Position numbers and translations under genes: made by a program | Notes under the pieces: generated by a model | Databases searched by the model: none | Told to the model about the DNA's origin: nothing | What the model saw: only the letters and a program-made list of their open reading frames with translations | In this document: one piece after another, positions 24,860 through 35,600 of the stretch | How the letters are laid out: every line of letters begins with the position of its first letter | Position numbering within the stretch: position 1 is the first letter of the stretch | Source of the DNA: Hyaloscypha bicolor E | Taxonomy: Eukaryota > Ascomycota > Leotiomycetes > Helotiales > Hyaloscyphaceae | Reading direction: 5' to 3' | Assembly: GCF_002865645.1 (NCBI RefSeq) | Contig: NW_020194594.1 | Location: 310,001-374,000 of the forward strand | DNA length: 64,000 bases

Positions 24860-25351
24860 ATGCCCCCGTCGGTCAGACGTCTTACCATTCATTTAGGGAC
24901 TTGCTTGGATGAGAGAGCAAGTTGCGCAGTTAAAGACTCAAACTATGCAATGATAATAGCGAGGAAAAACCAAGAGTTGTTTGATGACCTGAACAGCAAA
25001 ATAACAAAGCAGGAGTGGGTAAGCCTATTATTACAAGCGAAGCGGCGTTTCGAGTCCCCGTGCCGAGGAATTGGATGTGTGGGCGATAGGGAATCTAAAT
25101 ATTGAGGCCTCTCGACTCTAGACAGAGACGGCACGGCTGTTGGAACCTCCCAATTGGCTTGGGACAAAATCGAGCAGTTGGCTCGTGACTATGTGGCGAA
25201 GAAACATGCACCTGGAAGGTATGACAGAGTTGAACATATGGCGTCACCAAAGCCAACGTGGAACATGCTTGAAGGGAAGGAGGACGTGCCTGAGACCTCG
25301 GGAGTGTTTGGGCGCGTTTCTGTCCGAACACTGCCGGTCCGAATTATGTAG
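24860..25351 (+). other. Possible short two-exon gene, weak
   Basis: Two adjacent plus-strand frames (24860-25105 and 25154-25351) have coding-like composition: a helical charged piece ending QEW|GTAAGC and a second piece with KIEQLARDYVAKKHAPGRYD ending at TAG 25351. A GTAAGC...CTAG intron is visible but does not give the right phase for the second frame. I do not recognise a family, and it may be decayed. Confidence 0.22.
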
Positions 25352-25410
25352 CTGTGACCATTACAACTGTGTAGAAATGGGGGCCTATTTATGACGCAAG
25401 ATTGTCGATT

Positions 25411-26295
25411 TCAGGTTTCCCCCCACCACTTTTGGCGTGTGATTTCCATTTCCAACTCCTCGGGGTTAGGGTCAAGAAACCGGGCGATTGAATTTTGCCA
25501 CCATCGTCGAGTGAGATTGCCATACCATGCAGAAGTATATTCCCAGTAGTAGGGGTACCAACCAGCGAATTCCCAGTCGACGATGCCGACGACCTGGCCG
25601 TCACGGATCATGATGTTAGAGGGGTTCAAATCTCCATGCGTAAAGACAGGTGCCGGCCACGACCCATCCTGTTTAGCCACCATTTTCTTGATTGCCTCCC
25701 AGTCCCCATCATTTTCCCGCTCTGGATGACTTTCCAGCCGAAGTTCATCACGAAGCCAGATATGAAAGTCTTGGATGCTTCCAAAAGGACCAAACCTGGG
25801 CCGGGAACGCGGAATTCGAGAATCTCGCAAGGAGCCGCCGATACAGCTCCCAACCCCAGCGCCTGGAGGGGGTGGCAGCGCCCTCAGTTCCTGGATCATG
25901 CGCCGGAGTTGTGCAAATATATTCGCTAGATCAGCATCAGACAACGCTTTCGATGCTGCTGGGAATGACATCCCCGAAATGCGCTCCATGACGATGTAGG
26001 CCCGGTTCCGATGAACGAATGAACAGTACACACGCGGCACGGGAATTGAGGTGTTGGCAGCGACGAACTTCATCGTCGTGGCCTCACTGAGATGGACAAA
26101 TGGGTCTGTCTTGACAATGATGTTCTTGGAGATGGGGACACAAACGCCATCATGTCGGAAGAAACGCGCTGTCGTCTTCAGCGCGAGGAGTGTTAGAGAG
26201 CGACGAAGAAAATTGTTTCGAATGGCTAAATGGGGGGTTCCCTCGTGCTGTGTATGTGTACCATCGGGGGGTGGGACGTATGATCCAGACATCAT
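25411..26295 (-). CDS. Aminoglycoside-phosphotransferase (APH) family kinase-like protein
   Basis: Intronless. The first in-frame ATG is 26295, giving 294 aa. N-lobe signals are VPISKNIIVKTDPF and SEATTMKFV, then VYCSFVHRNRAYIVMERISG in the hinge region. The catalytic loop is FTHGDLNPSNIMI with Asp and Asn, and the metal-binding motif is VGIVDWEFAGWYPYYWEY. These define the APH/choline-kinase-like fold. Fungal members phosphorylate small molecules; the substrate is not evident. The gene starts 51 bp from the ATG of a HET fragment on the opposite strand, so they would share a promoter region. Confidence 0.87.
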   Translation of the reverse strand: MMSGSYVPPPDGTHTQHEGTPHLAIRNNFLRRSLTLLALKTTARFFRHDGVCVPISKNIIVKTDPFVHLSEATTMKFVAANTSIPVPRVYCSFVHRNRAYIVMERISGMSFPAASKALSDADLANIFAQLRRMIQELRALPPPPGAGVGSCIGGSLRDSRIPRSRPRFGPFGSIQDFHIWLRDELRLESHPERENDGDWEAIKKMVAKQDGSWPAPVFTHGDLNPSNIMIRDGQVVGIVDWEFAGWYPYYWEYTSAWYGNLTRRWWQNSIARFLDPNPEELEMEITRQKWWGET

Positions 26296-26432
26296 ATGTC
26301 GGGGGGTTGTTGGAAGGAGAGAAGTGAAGTGAAGAGATGGGGTCAAATGCGGTACAAGGTTCTGCCCACTTGCTCGGCCAGGCTCACCTGGATTCTCGCT
26401 TTACAACGGAACAAGCGAATTGGCCTCGTATT

Positions 26433-27753
26433 TACGGAAAGCGATAAGGATTAAGTGATCAAGCGATTTTCGACTTTTGATGTCCGATTTGTGGCCCGTG
26501 CTCACCCCACCAAAAATCGCCCACATACCACACCCCCTCTTCCTATACCTCTACCTATTATTACTGCTTAAAATATTACTCTCTCTTTGATTCTTATTTA
26601 TATATATATATATATAAGAGAGGGGTGGGGGGGGGTTTGGAGGGCGAGTGATGAAAAGTGAAAAGTGAAAAGTGAAAAGTAGAAAGCGAAAAGCGAAAAG
26701 CGAGGGTCGAGGCACGCGACTCGCTAGAAAAAGGAAGCCCTATAATTATAGGCTACTTATCGCTAAATTTTAGGGCTACGGTCACTAAGTTACAGGCTAT
26801 AGGTACTAAAAATTTAGTGACATAAATTTTTGGTTAAGTTCCCTCGCTTTGCCCCCCCCCTCCCCTTTCCCCCTATAAGCCCCCTCTCTTATCCATATAG
26901 AGAGAGAGAGAGAGAGAGAGAAGAATTAAAGAAAATAGATATTTGAAGTAGTAATAGAGGCACAGGGAGAGGGTATAGTATGTGGGCGTGATACAGTCGG
27001 TCCGATCCAAAAGCGACAAAACGGTCGCCCTTTTATATCCATAATAACCTTTTAATTACAACCCCGAGTAATTAATACTAAGTAATGCAATTATAGAAAA
27101 GAACCAAGCGAATAAAACCTATTAATCAGATTTTTAATGCGATTTGTGGTTAATTAGTAATCGAGTTTTGAAGTACACGGACGTTTCTTACTTTTTTGAT
27201 TTCTGACCATACAAAACGCCAAAATATTTTACGAAAGTCACGTGTACCTAAGTAAATAATAAATTTAACTTAGACTTATAAGGTCTTATAAGGCTCCTTA
27301 AGCTTCTATAAGCTTAGTATATCTAGTAAGAGATTAAATTTTAAGAGTTACTACTAAAGAGAATATAAAGTATAAAAAGTTTATGATTTTAATCACGTGC
27401 AGCCTCGTATACTATACGAGATGTGATTTTTTACTCTTACAAAACGCCAAAATTTCTATGCGAGCTTATATAAAATGGTCACGTGCTTTGTAACTTCTGT
27501 AATATTAAAGGTATTAAAAATCGGAGACCAAGGAAATAATTACTATAAGATATACGATAGTTCCGATTAATATGATTTATATCAATTAGTATTTTGGTAG
27601 ACCTTTTTTTTTTGTCGCTTTTGGATCGGATCGACTGTATGTGTGTGGTATTTGCGATTTTTGGTGGGGTGCGCACGTGCCACAAATCTGACATCGAAAG
27701 TCGAAACCGGATTCGAAAATCGCTTGATCTCTTGATCCTTACGGCTTTCCGTA
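26433..27753. mobile_element. hAT-like non-autonomous element, about 1.3 kb, long inverted ends
   Basis: It is flanked by 8-bp duplications ctcgtatt (26425-26432 and 27754-27761). The ends start TACGGAAAGC and remain complementary for roughly 100 bp, with matching blocks such as gatcaagcgattttcga, caccccaccaaaaatcgc and atccaaaagcgacaaaa. The left arm is interrupted by a second palindromic insertion (about 26518-26988). The interior is AT-rich and holds two direct copies of an acaaaacgccaaaat motif (about 27213 and 27440). No transposase frame is present. Confidence 0.82.
26518..26988. mobile_element. Nested palindromic insertion within the hAT-like element
   Basis: Both ends carry cgcccacata in inverted orientation, and the complementarity continues, imperfectly, for about 100 bp (cctctacctattattac on the left against a partner on the right). 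The centre is low complexity: a TA microsatellite at about 26598-26616, G runs, gtgaaaa repeats at 26652-26700, and an AG microsatellite near 26899-26921. It shares ttatcgctaaatttta-type motifs with the MITE at 8383-8756. Exact borders and target duplication are ambiguous. Confidence 0.6.
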
Positions 27754-27966
27754 CTCGTATTCGTTCAACCATCCCGGTCTGATGGAGCCTCATCACTCCT
27801 CGATCTGCGCCTTGAAGAAGAGTCTCTCGACACAACAAATGTTGATGCGCTGTCATACGTTTGGGGAGACAAGCCTCGAAAGTTCCGCATACGCTGCAAC
27901 GGCAAGAATTTCGAACTGGATCCCCTCGAAACAAACACCCCACAGTCAGCCTCACGACTGTTACGG

Positions 27967-29280
27967 GTAAGCCTTCCACCTCTCCCGTCCGAACTCCAAT
28001 CTACTCGTCACAACGGATCAAGTAGAGACGAGCATAAGATCTGCTTTTTACTGAAGTGCGAGGGCCCGTAGCTGATTCGATATTATTTCAATAGCCTCGA
28101 CAGTGGGGCGTCAGGTACGGAGGGAGGAGAAGCTCCCCGGAGACACGGCGATGCCTTCTGTTTGGTGGATGGATGAAGGGAGAGGGTGCGATAGTTTGTG
28201 CTTCCATTCGATGGACTTTCTGACTGCGTTGCATGTGCAAGGATTACTTCCGCAAGCGGAAAACTACTTTTGTGGTGATGTTGAAGTGCGGCATGGTCTT
28301 GGCTTTCCCCCGATTTCTGGTGAGGTGTGGGCATATCACGTGAGGAAGTATTCCCACTGGTGGATTTCTCAAATTTCTTTTTGCTCACCAAGCTTTCATT
28401 CAGTAGAAACTCTGTATTCTGCTTCAATCTTTTACTTCACGCTTTTTCAACTCCATATTTTCGAAGTTGAAGTTGACGTCATGTGAGAAGTCTCACGTAA
28501 CCGATCTGGCTCCAGCAAGAAGAAAAACGGAACGAAGACATGCGAACTCTTAAACCATCCTTCATATTCAATATGAAAGCCTCAAGCAATCACTTTCCTC
28601 AGCCTCGCGGGCAGAGAAACGTCGGAATAATAAGCCCCCACGCAAGTCTTACGTGCAAAGTCTTAGCATTCAGATCAGCCTGCCAAGAAACACAGCTGCC
28701 GCCACCAGATTGTGGACCTCTCCTCACTCCTCACGTTTCACCACACCCGATCTCATACGTTCTGCCGACTTGTAACTCAGCTTGATCTCGATCGGAACCT
28801 TGTACCAAAGCCTCTAGGCTCTACATGAAACCGAAAACCCATTCTACCCATTTCAACCAATACCTCAAACAATGCTTACCTTCCAAAGTTATTTCCTTGG
28901 TAGTCAGCAATTTAGCGTGACCGAAAGAGCTCTCAAGTCATTATCATTCGCCAGAAGATGTTCTCACTGTCAGAGAAGTTTTTGTCTTTCTGGTTACATC
29001 AACCTCTTCCTCGCTCACGAGACCCTTTTGTCAATAACTTTAGTTCGTTTCGTCTTTTTGTGAACCATGGATCAGGAATTCTGTTGTAAAAGGATTCTAT
29101 GCCACAAGTCCCCTAGCACTCATGTAGTCCTCCACATTCTTGAGAGGGGTGAGATCGAGTGGGGGGCCGCCTCGAAGGTCGTTGCGGCGACAAAAGCTCT
29201 GCAATTGGCGGTTGTGTTGAGAAAACTCGGAAAACCAACCAGTTCTGAGAGTAAGAAACTTCCCAAATGGCTCTCTCGGA
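27967..29280. other. Intergenic, no gene recognised
   Basis: Open frames at 28083-28486 and 28540-29063 have no recognisable motif. I see no continuation of the upstream HET fragment. Confidence 0.4.
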
Positions 29281-32200
29281 TCATTGAAAGCAACACTTTG
29301 ACCCCTTTTTTGAAGAGATGCTCAACTTCGCATCAGGACTTTCCAGAACCACTAATTGTTCTTCCTCTGTATCTCTTCTCTCTTCCAGCATGTCGAGTAT
29401 GACTCTAGCCCTGTCTTGGATAGGGCCCCATTGCCGATTTCCACATCTTTGGTTTCCCGGCCTTTCCGAAATGTCGAATCCCTCCTTGATCAAACTTGCA
29501 GCGCCGTAGGTGCGATTCTCGTGAACCTTATCCGTGATGTAATGCCCGGTGATAGTGCAGACGGCAGATGGCGAGGCTCCCCTCTTCACAAAAATCTCGA
29601 CAATTTTGAGCCACATCTCTTGGAATGCGACAAATTCCTTTTGCCCAAATCCAGAGCGGTTGCTTTGGATGAGGCGGACTGTCCTGAGCAATGTCTCCCA
29701 AGGAGTTCGCCCATGGAAGGACTCGTTAGGGTTTGCTCCCGCTAGGAAGAGCAGTGTGATCATCCTAAGAGGGGCAAGGTCGGCAGCGAAGGTAACATAC
29801 AGGGAAAGTGGCCTAGCAGCATAATCAAGCAACGGTATCCCACTCCTCTCGGCTGATGCGGTGCCTTGATTAAGTTTGATACCTACGTACTCTACCAGAC
29901 AGAAGCGCACTGCTAGAGTCAGAAGAGACCCAGGGTAATGTTCAGAGAGGGGGTTATCGGTATCTTTGGACCAGCCCTCATATACCAGATCAGAGAAGTG
30001 ATCAAGGACACCGGTAGAAACGTGCTCTGGCCTCATGACCCGTTGAAGCCAAGAACTCCAGTGATTTCCCATGACGGACTCGACTTCATCAATCAAAGCC
30101 ACCATTTCTGACCGTGAGCTTTGTTGGACAAAGATCGAGTACCCCATAGCTTCTTCGACTAACGGGATCACACTCAGGCTGGATTTTATGACCTCCTGTC
30201 TGTCATGCAACACTGGCGCTTTCTTCAGGGCAAGTATCGTTCCCGCCAGAAGGTTGAGATAAGGATCGAAGTCCGTTGAACCCTCCCTAGAGTCTACCAA
30301 AATCTTAGCCCATACGTTTGGTTGTCCTAAATAGTCGCGAGCAGTCCGGTGGATGTACTCTACACTTGATTCGAGTTCTTTTAATTGGGGGCAGTCGGGT
30401 AGGTCCTTGGGATACCAGAGTCCCATGAATTCCTTGTGCACGATTTCCAAGAGGCCGGAACAGTGCGTTTTCAACCGTAATTCCAGGCTTCGGTATTGCG
30501 CTCTCTGCTCCTCAAGTGTCAAAGGTCCCACCTCGCTTTCGAGCGCCATCTGGGCATCTCGAGAAGCAAACATGAGTTTTCGAACCGTAAGGCGAGCTTG
30601 CATTGGATCATGATGTCCCTCGCCGTAACGGCGTGCTTGGAATGCACGCATGATTCGAAACAGCCGCGATGACTGCTTGCTGTAGATAGGGTTGACCTTC
30701 TTCATCATATGCCCATAGAGATCTTCCAACTCCTCGGGGAATGTATCAACTCTGCTCTGAAGGTCGGATAGTTGGTCCTCGTTGGTCAATCCTTCTATCA
30801 AGGATCTAACCACGATCTCTACCCACAGAAAGACACCTCTTGCCTTGGTGACAATATCTAGTAGTAGAGCATCCACTTTTGCGTCTCCTTCGCTTATGCA
30901 GAGATCTTTCAATAGCTCATTATTGCCCAATTTGTCACCGACGTACATCTGGATATCATCAAAGGTTAAATACTCCAGCATCAGAGTTCGTGCGTCTTTG
31001 AAGACTTTATTGAAGACTGGTAGTGGACGACTCGAAACGCACACCTTCAGTGTTTGATAAGTGGACAGCTCTCTGAAAAATTGTGCCATACTCTGCATAT
31101 CACCCTGGTATTCGTCGAGCCCATCCACTAAGAGAAACGCCTTGACCGAGATGGCATTCTGCTTGAAAATGTTTCGAAATGCTGTTTCTAGAGCACTGTT
31201 ATGCCACGTGGCTGGCGGAAACTCGTCGTCAAGGAATGCTGGGAAAGCAATGGGAACGAGTCCTCGATTCTTGCTCAGAATCTGGTATAACAGTGATCGA
31301 AGGAGGCCCTTCTGCGTTCGTTGTAGAGAATGCACTCCACCGAGCCAGAAAAAGAAGTTAGCCGTAATAATGGGGCCGTCATTCGACCATAATCGCAAGA
31401 GTGCGTTTGTGATTTGATGGCCACATAGAAAATCCATTAACGTTGACTTCCCAGATCCTGCTTTCCCATTGATCCAGTAAAGAGTCGGGGTAGAAGTCTT
31501 CAGCCAGGTGCTGAAATTGTCCCATCGATGGATCTTGCTTTTGGGTTCCTCAAAAATCCATTGAAGGGTTCTCTTGTGTGATTCGTTGATTTGCTCATGG
31601 CGGTCATTCATCGTGGGGAAATGGAGGCTGCCAAGCAGTTTTGTCACAGCTTCTGCTTCCTTTGGCCTTCTTATTGTGGGCCATTTCTGAAACTCGTCCA
31701 GTCCTTCCTCCCCCTCGAGTTTGATTCCTAGACTGACCAGCTGGAGACGGTGGAGTTGATCGAGAATCTCCTCGTTACCGCGCTGGAGATTGGCTATTGT
31801 TTCGCATGTAGATCGGCGGAGTTGCCAAGAATAACGTCTGTTTGTAGCCGAAGATTTTTGCTGATTGTATCTTGGCCGTTAGCGACGGCTTGTACACTTC
31901 CATCAAGCTTCTTGAGTCCATGAGATTGCTCTACTGTCAAATCTCTAACACTCTGCCTAAACATGGGATATCAGCTATTGTCCAGCGATGTGTCCGAATA
32001 GATCTTAGTTGGAAATACCTCAAAGAAACCAAAATGTTCAGGTTTAATTGCTTTTGATATCTCTCCAGCAAATTCGCTGTTTCCTGGATCCGTTTCCGTG
32101 ACTAGACGGAGGACAGCGCTGCCGAGAGGCTTTTCCATTTACCTGCTCCAGGACCGGCACTCACATCTCTCACTAGTTTCACTAACTCGTCGCCTAGCTC

Positions 32201-32458
32201 ATTACAGCTCTCTACGAGGCTGTTTAAAGAGACTTGTTCAGCTGGTACGTCGCTGCCTGGAGGTATGTGCGGCTGGGAATTCTTGATTTTCTCGAGCAGG
32301 CGCTGCAGGTCTGATGTGGTAGTTTTGATTGAAGCATTTTCCACTGAAGCTCCGCTAGCTGAGTGTAGAATTTCTTTGCTCTTGTGGAATATCTCAACCC
32401 CAAAGTCAACAAACTGTACCACAGCTGCCGCAAGACCCAAGGCTGTGAGTGGGTCCAT
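29281..32458 (-). pseudogene. NACHT NTPase with fungal STAND N-terminal domain; in-frame TAG
   Basis: The N-terminal exon begins MDPLTALGLAAAVVQFVDFG at 32458, the HeLo-like start seen before many fungal NACHT proteins. At 32102-32104 a TAG interrupts SSV*SRKRIQETANLLERYQ where relatives have SVW; the frame then continues to a GTATTT...TTTAG intron. The long C-terminal frame (to 29281) has Walker A GKAGSGKST (near 31440-31467), a FFFWLGG block, Walker B FLLVDGLDEY and VCVSSRP, followed by about 500 residues of helical sequence without obvious WD40 or ankyrin repeats. An additional frame change lies near 31820-31830. STAND proteins of this kind act as intracellular sensors controlling incompatibility or cell death. 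As read, the full-length product is not encoded without stop readthrough or correction. Confidence 0.8.
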
Positions 32459-32653
32459 CGAGCAAGGCTGACGGACAGGTGTCGCTCAGCAGATTGACAG
32501 CCCCGTACCGAAGTATGGCAATTGAGAATGCGGCGCTCGATGTAGACCACAGATAATTGCGCATTCAGGAAATAATGATGAACTCTGTATGACAGTGGGA
32601 AACACAAAGATCAAGGTTTACGAGAAATCTCAGCTTTCGACAGGGTATCAACT
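32459..32653 (-). other. Upstream region of the NACHT gene
   Basis: About 195 bp separate the NACHT start codon from the first mobile-element sequence. No specific regulatory motif is recognised. Confidence 0.3.
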
Positions 32654-32674
32654 TACGGAAAGCCGTAAGGATCA
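32654..32674 (+). repeat. Lone copy of the hAT-like terminal repeat
   Basis: TACGGAAAGCCGTAAGGATCA is identical over 21 bases to the right-hand terminus of the element at 26433-27753 (read inward). It marks the transition from normal sequence to the AT-rich block. The partner end was not found by eye. Confidence 0.7.
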
Positions 32675-35600
32675 CATGTGCTAGTACGGGCTCCTTTAAG
32701 GACGCTACGGCATCTATTATTATTTTTTCGCAAAATCAAAATTGCGATATTTTAAAAATGTGAGATTATTAATAATCTAAGTAATTCCTATAGTAGATCT
32801 ATATGGTATTTTATTGCATTCCATGGTAGGAATGCAATAGGATGGGAAAATCAATAAAATGCACGTGATATACCCCCTTTTAACTACTAGGCCACTGGTA
32901 TACTCCTTTTATATTTCTGTTCCTTTATTATTATCTTTAATTCCTTAATCTTTTATTATTAATCTCTTTATAATACCTCGTTTAAGAATTAATATTAACT
33001 ATTATTAAGCCTATATCCTTTATTTAATTAGGTAATAATTATTATATAACGAGATTATAGAAAAGTTAAAATATGACTTTAATATTAATATTTCCCCTAG
33101 AACTTTATATAATAGGCTTTCCGATTAGAAAGCGCCTTTCTAGTATTCGGTATTTGAGTCTTCGTTTTAGGTAAAGGCTTTTATTACCTGGTTCTTTTAT
33201 AATATTTATATAATTAATACTAATATATTTATTAATCTCTAAAGCTTAGAATATAATATTTCTAATTTACGACTATTATAACAAGTTCGCCGAGCTATAG
33301 GCCTTTAATATCAAATACTTAATTTGCAAGTTAAGCTAGAAAAGAAGTAATTATATTATATCTTCAAGTAATATATAATTAATAAAAGCCTATAAAGCAA
33401 TACTAAAAGTTATAACTACCGGCTTTTATATACTTATCTCAATTCCCTAGATAATAATAAGAAGTTTTCTAGAAATAAAATAGCTTCTATAATATAGGAA
33501 CTTAATCCTAAAAGTATATAATATTAATAAGAAGAAATAAAAGCAGCTAGAAAGAAATATAATATTTATAAGCCGAATTTTATTTAGTCTATTAATAGCT
33601 ATTATAAAATAAGTATAATAGGAACTTAACTTTAAAAATCATTATCTAAATAACTATTAATTCATTTATTTAGCTATAATTTTATAATATTAAGATATAT
33701 ATTAGAATTTCAAATAGTTATATTATAAGTAATATTATTTCCTAATTTAATATAAATATACTTTTTTAAAAATAGCTAATATTTATTTAATTATAATTCC
33801 GGCTATATAATTCTATAATATTATAAAGAACTAGTAGTTTGAATTATATTTAATTTAGGTAATAAAACTCCTAAATTTCTATATTATATTCTTTTTTAGT
33901 TTCATTAATATTATATTAATATATACTTATTTATATTACTTTCTAGATTATTATTCTAGTTTAATATCTTAATTTAATAAATGAAATAAAAATTATTTTA
34001 TTTTATATTTAATTAAATAGAGAATACGAAATATTTATAATTACTAATATCTATTATATTTTTTATAAAATAATATACTAAATAAGAAATATTAATTTAT
34101 ATTAATTCTTATATCTCTATTAGTTTAAAACTAGTATAACTAATTAATAAATTGAGATATAATAAAAGCAAGTTATAAAAGTAATTTATTTATACTAATT
34201 CTATATAGACTTATTTAATTAGCTAATATTATATAGGATATATTAAATAAATAAAAGATATTTTTCAAGTAATTATATTCTTAAAGGCTTTATTTCTATA
34301 AACTTCTCTCTAATTATATTACTATAGTTTTTATTTATTTACCTATTATATAAAAATAAACTAAAGAGTTTATTTATATTTGAAATATCTATTTAATTAG
34401 GAAATAGCCTAATTATTTATATATTATTTCTAGTTAACTCTTTTAGAACTATATATTTTTAGAATAAATAGAAATTAGAAACTATAGAATTTCTATTAAT
34501 ATTAATAAACTAAACGAGCTATATAAAGAATATACTAGCTATAATAAAAACATATATTTACTAGAAATTATATTTAAATAATATAAATAAGAGCTTAAAA
34601 ATACCGGCTTAATTTTCCTAATTATAAAATCTATATATAATTCGAATAAAGATTTATATTACCTAAATACCTATATATATTTAAAGGAATTAATTATTAA
34701 CTATTTAATTAATATAAAGAATACTCGTTTAAAGCTAGAGCTTTTATTAATACCCAAGAATATATATAATTAGAATTTATTATTAGAGGTAGCTATAAGA
34801 CTAGAAAAGGTAAAACTAAAGAATTATAATAATTAAGATAATATTTAGTTTATTAATAAAGGAAGAGATACTAGCTATAGAAATAAAAATATTATTTATA
34901 TTAGCTCTAATAATAAAGTAAAAATTAAAAATAATATAGAAAATACTAGATTTATTATAAATAATATTACTTTTAATAGAGTAAATAGTAATTAGGTTAT
35001 AAATATTTAAGAATATAGGTAATTTATAAATAATAAATATATATCTGAGCCTAAAACAGAAAAAGAAAATAATTTAGAAATTTCTTTTATAAATATTAGA
35101 CGGTTTATTTAATAATAGAAAAGCTAAATAGAAATATATTAATATATATTCTAAAAAAAGAACGAGCTAAAAACATTAATATTTACTAAAGTAATTAAAT
35201 ATAGAAGTTAATAATAGTCTATTTAATAAATCAAATTCATATAGTTATAAGTAATTTAATATTAAAAGATTATATAATTTATTTTCTTAAAAAATTAAAT
35301 CTTATTTTTTAATTTTTTATATCTTTTATAATTATATTATTAACTTATTATTTTAGTAATAAGAACTTTATAATATAAATTAAATTTTCTATTAATACTA
35401 GTTCTATTAAATTAATAGTTTTTAAGAACTTTTAAAGTAATTATAAAATATATTTAGTAAAAATATCTCTTTATATATAAAATATAATTTTCTTTTCTTA
35501 ATTCCTATAATTCCTTATTTAATATTCTATAGCCTCTAGTATAAAAAAACTATATTTTAAATAATAATAATACTAGAGATAAATAAAATAAAACTAATTT

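Larger units (their letters stand above)
26347..27966 (+). pseudogene. HET-domain gene 5' fragment, split by a hAT-like element
   Basis: Coding pieces 26347-26432 and 27762-27966 flank the mobile element at 26433-27753. Joining across the element with one target copy gives 97 codons in one frame. The second piece contains LEEESLDTTNVDALSYVWGD followed by RCNGKNFEL, the hallmark start of HET (heterokaryon incompatibility) domains, and ends in SASRLLR before GTAAGC. The next expected HET block (W-D-A-I-C-I-N/D-Q) is not found downstream, so only the N-terminus survives. HET proteins trigger incompatibility-associated cell death in filamentous fungi. Confidence 0.72.

Noticed and set aside
27479..27979. 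166-codon minus-strand frame
   Set aside because: It lies across the end of the hAT-like element and antisense to the HET fragment; a shadow frame.
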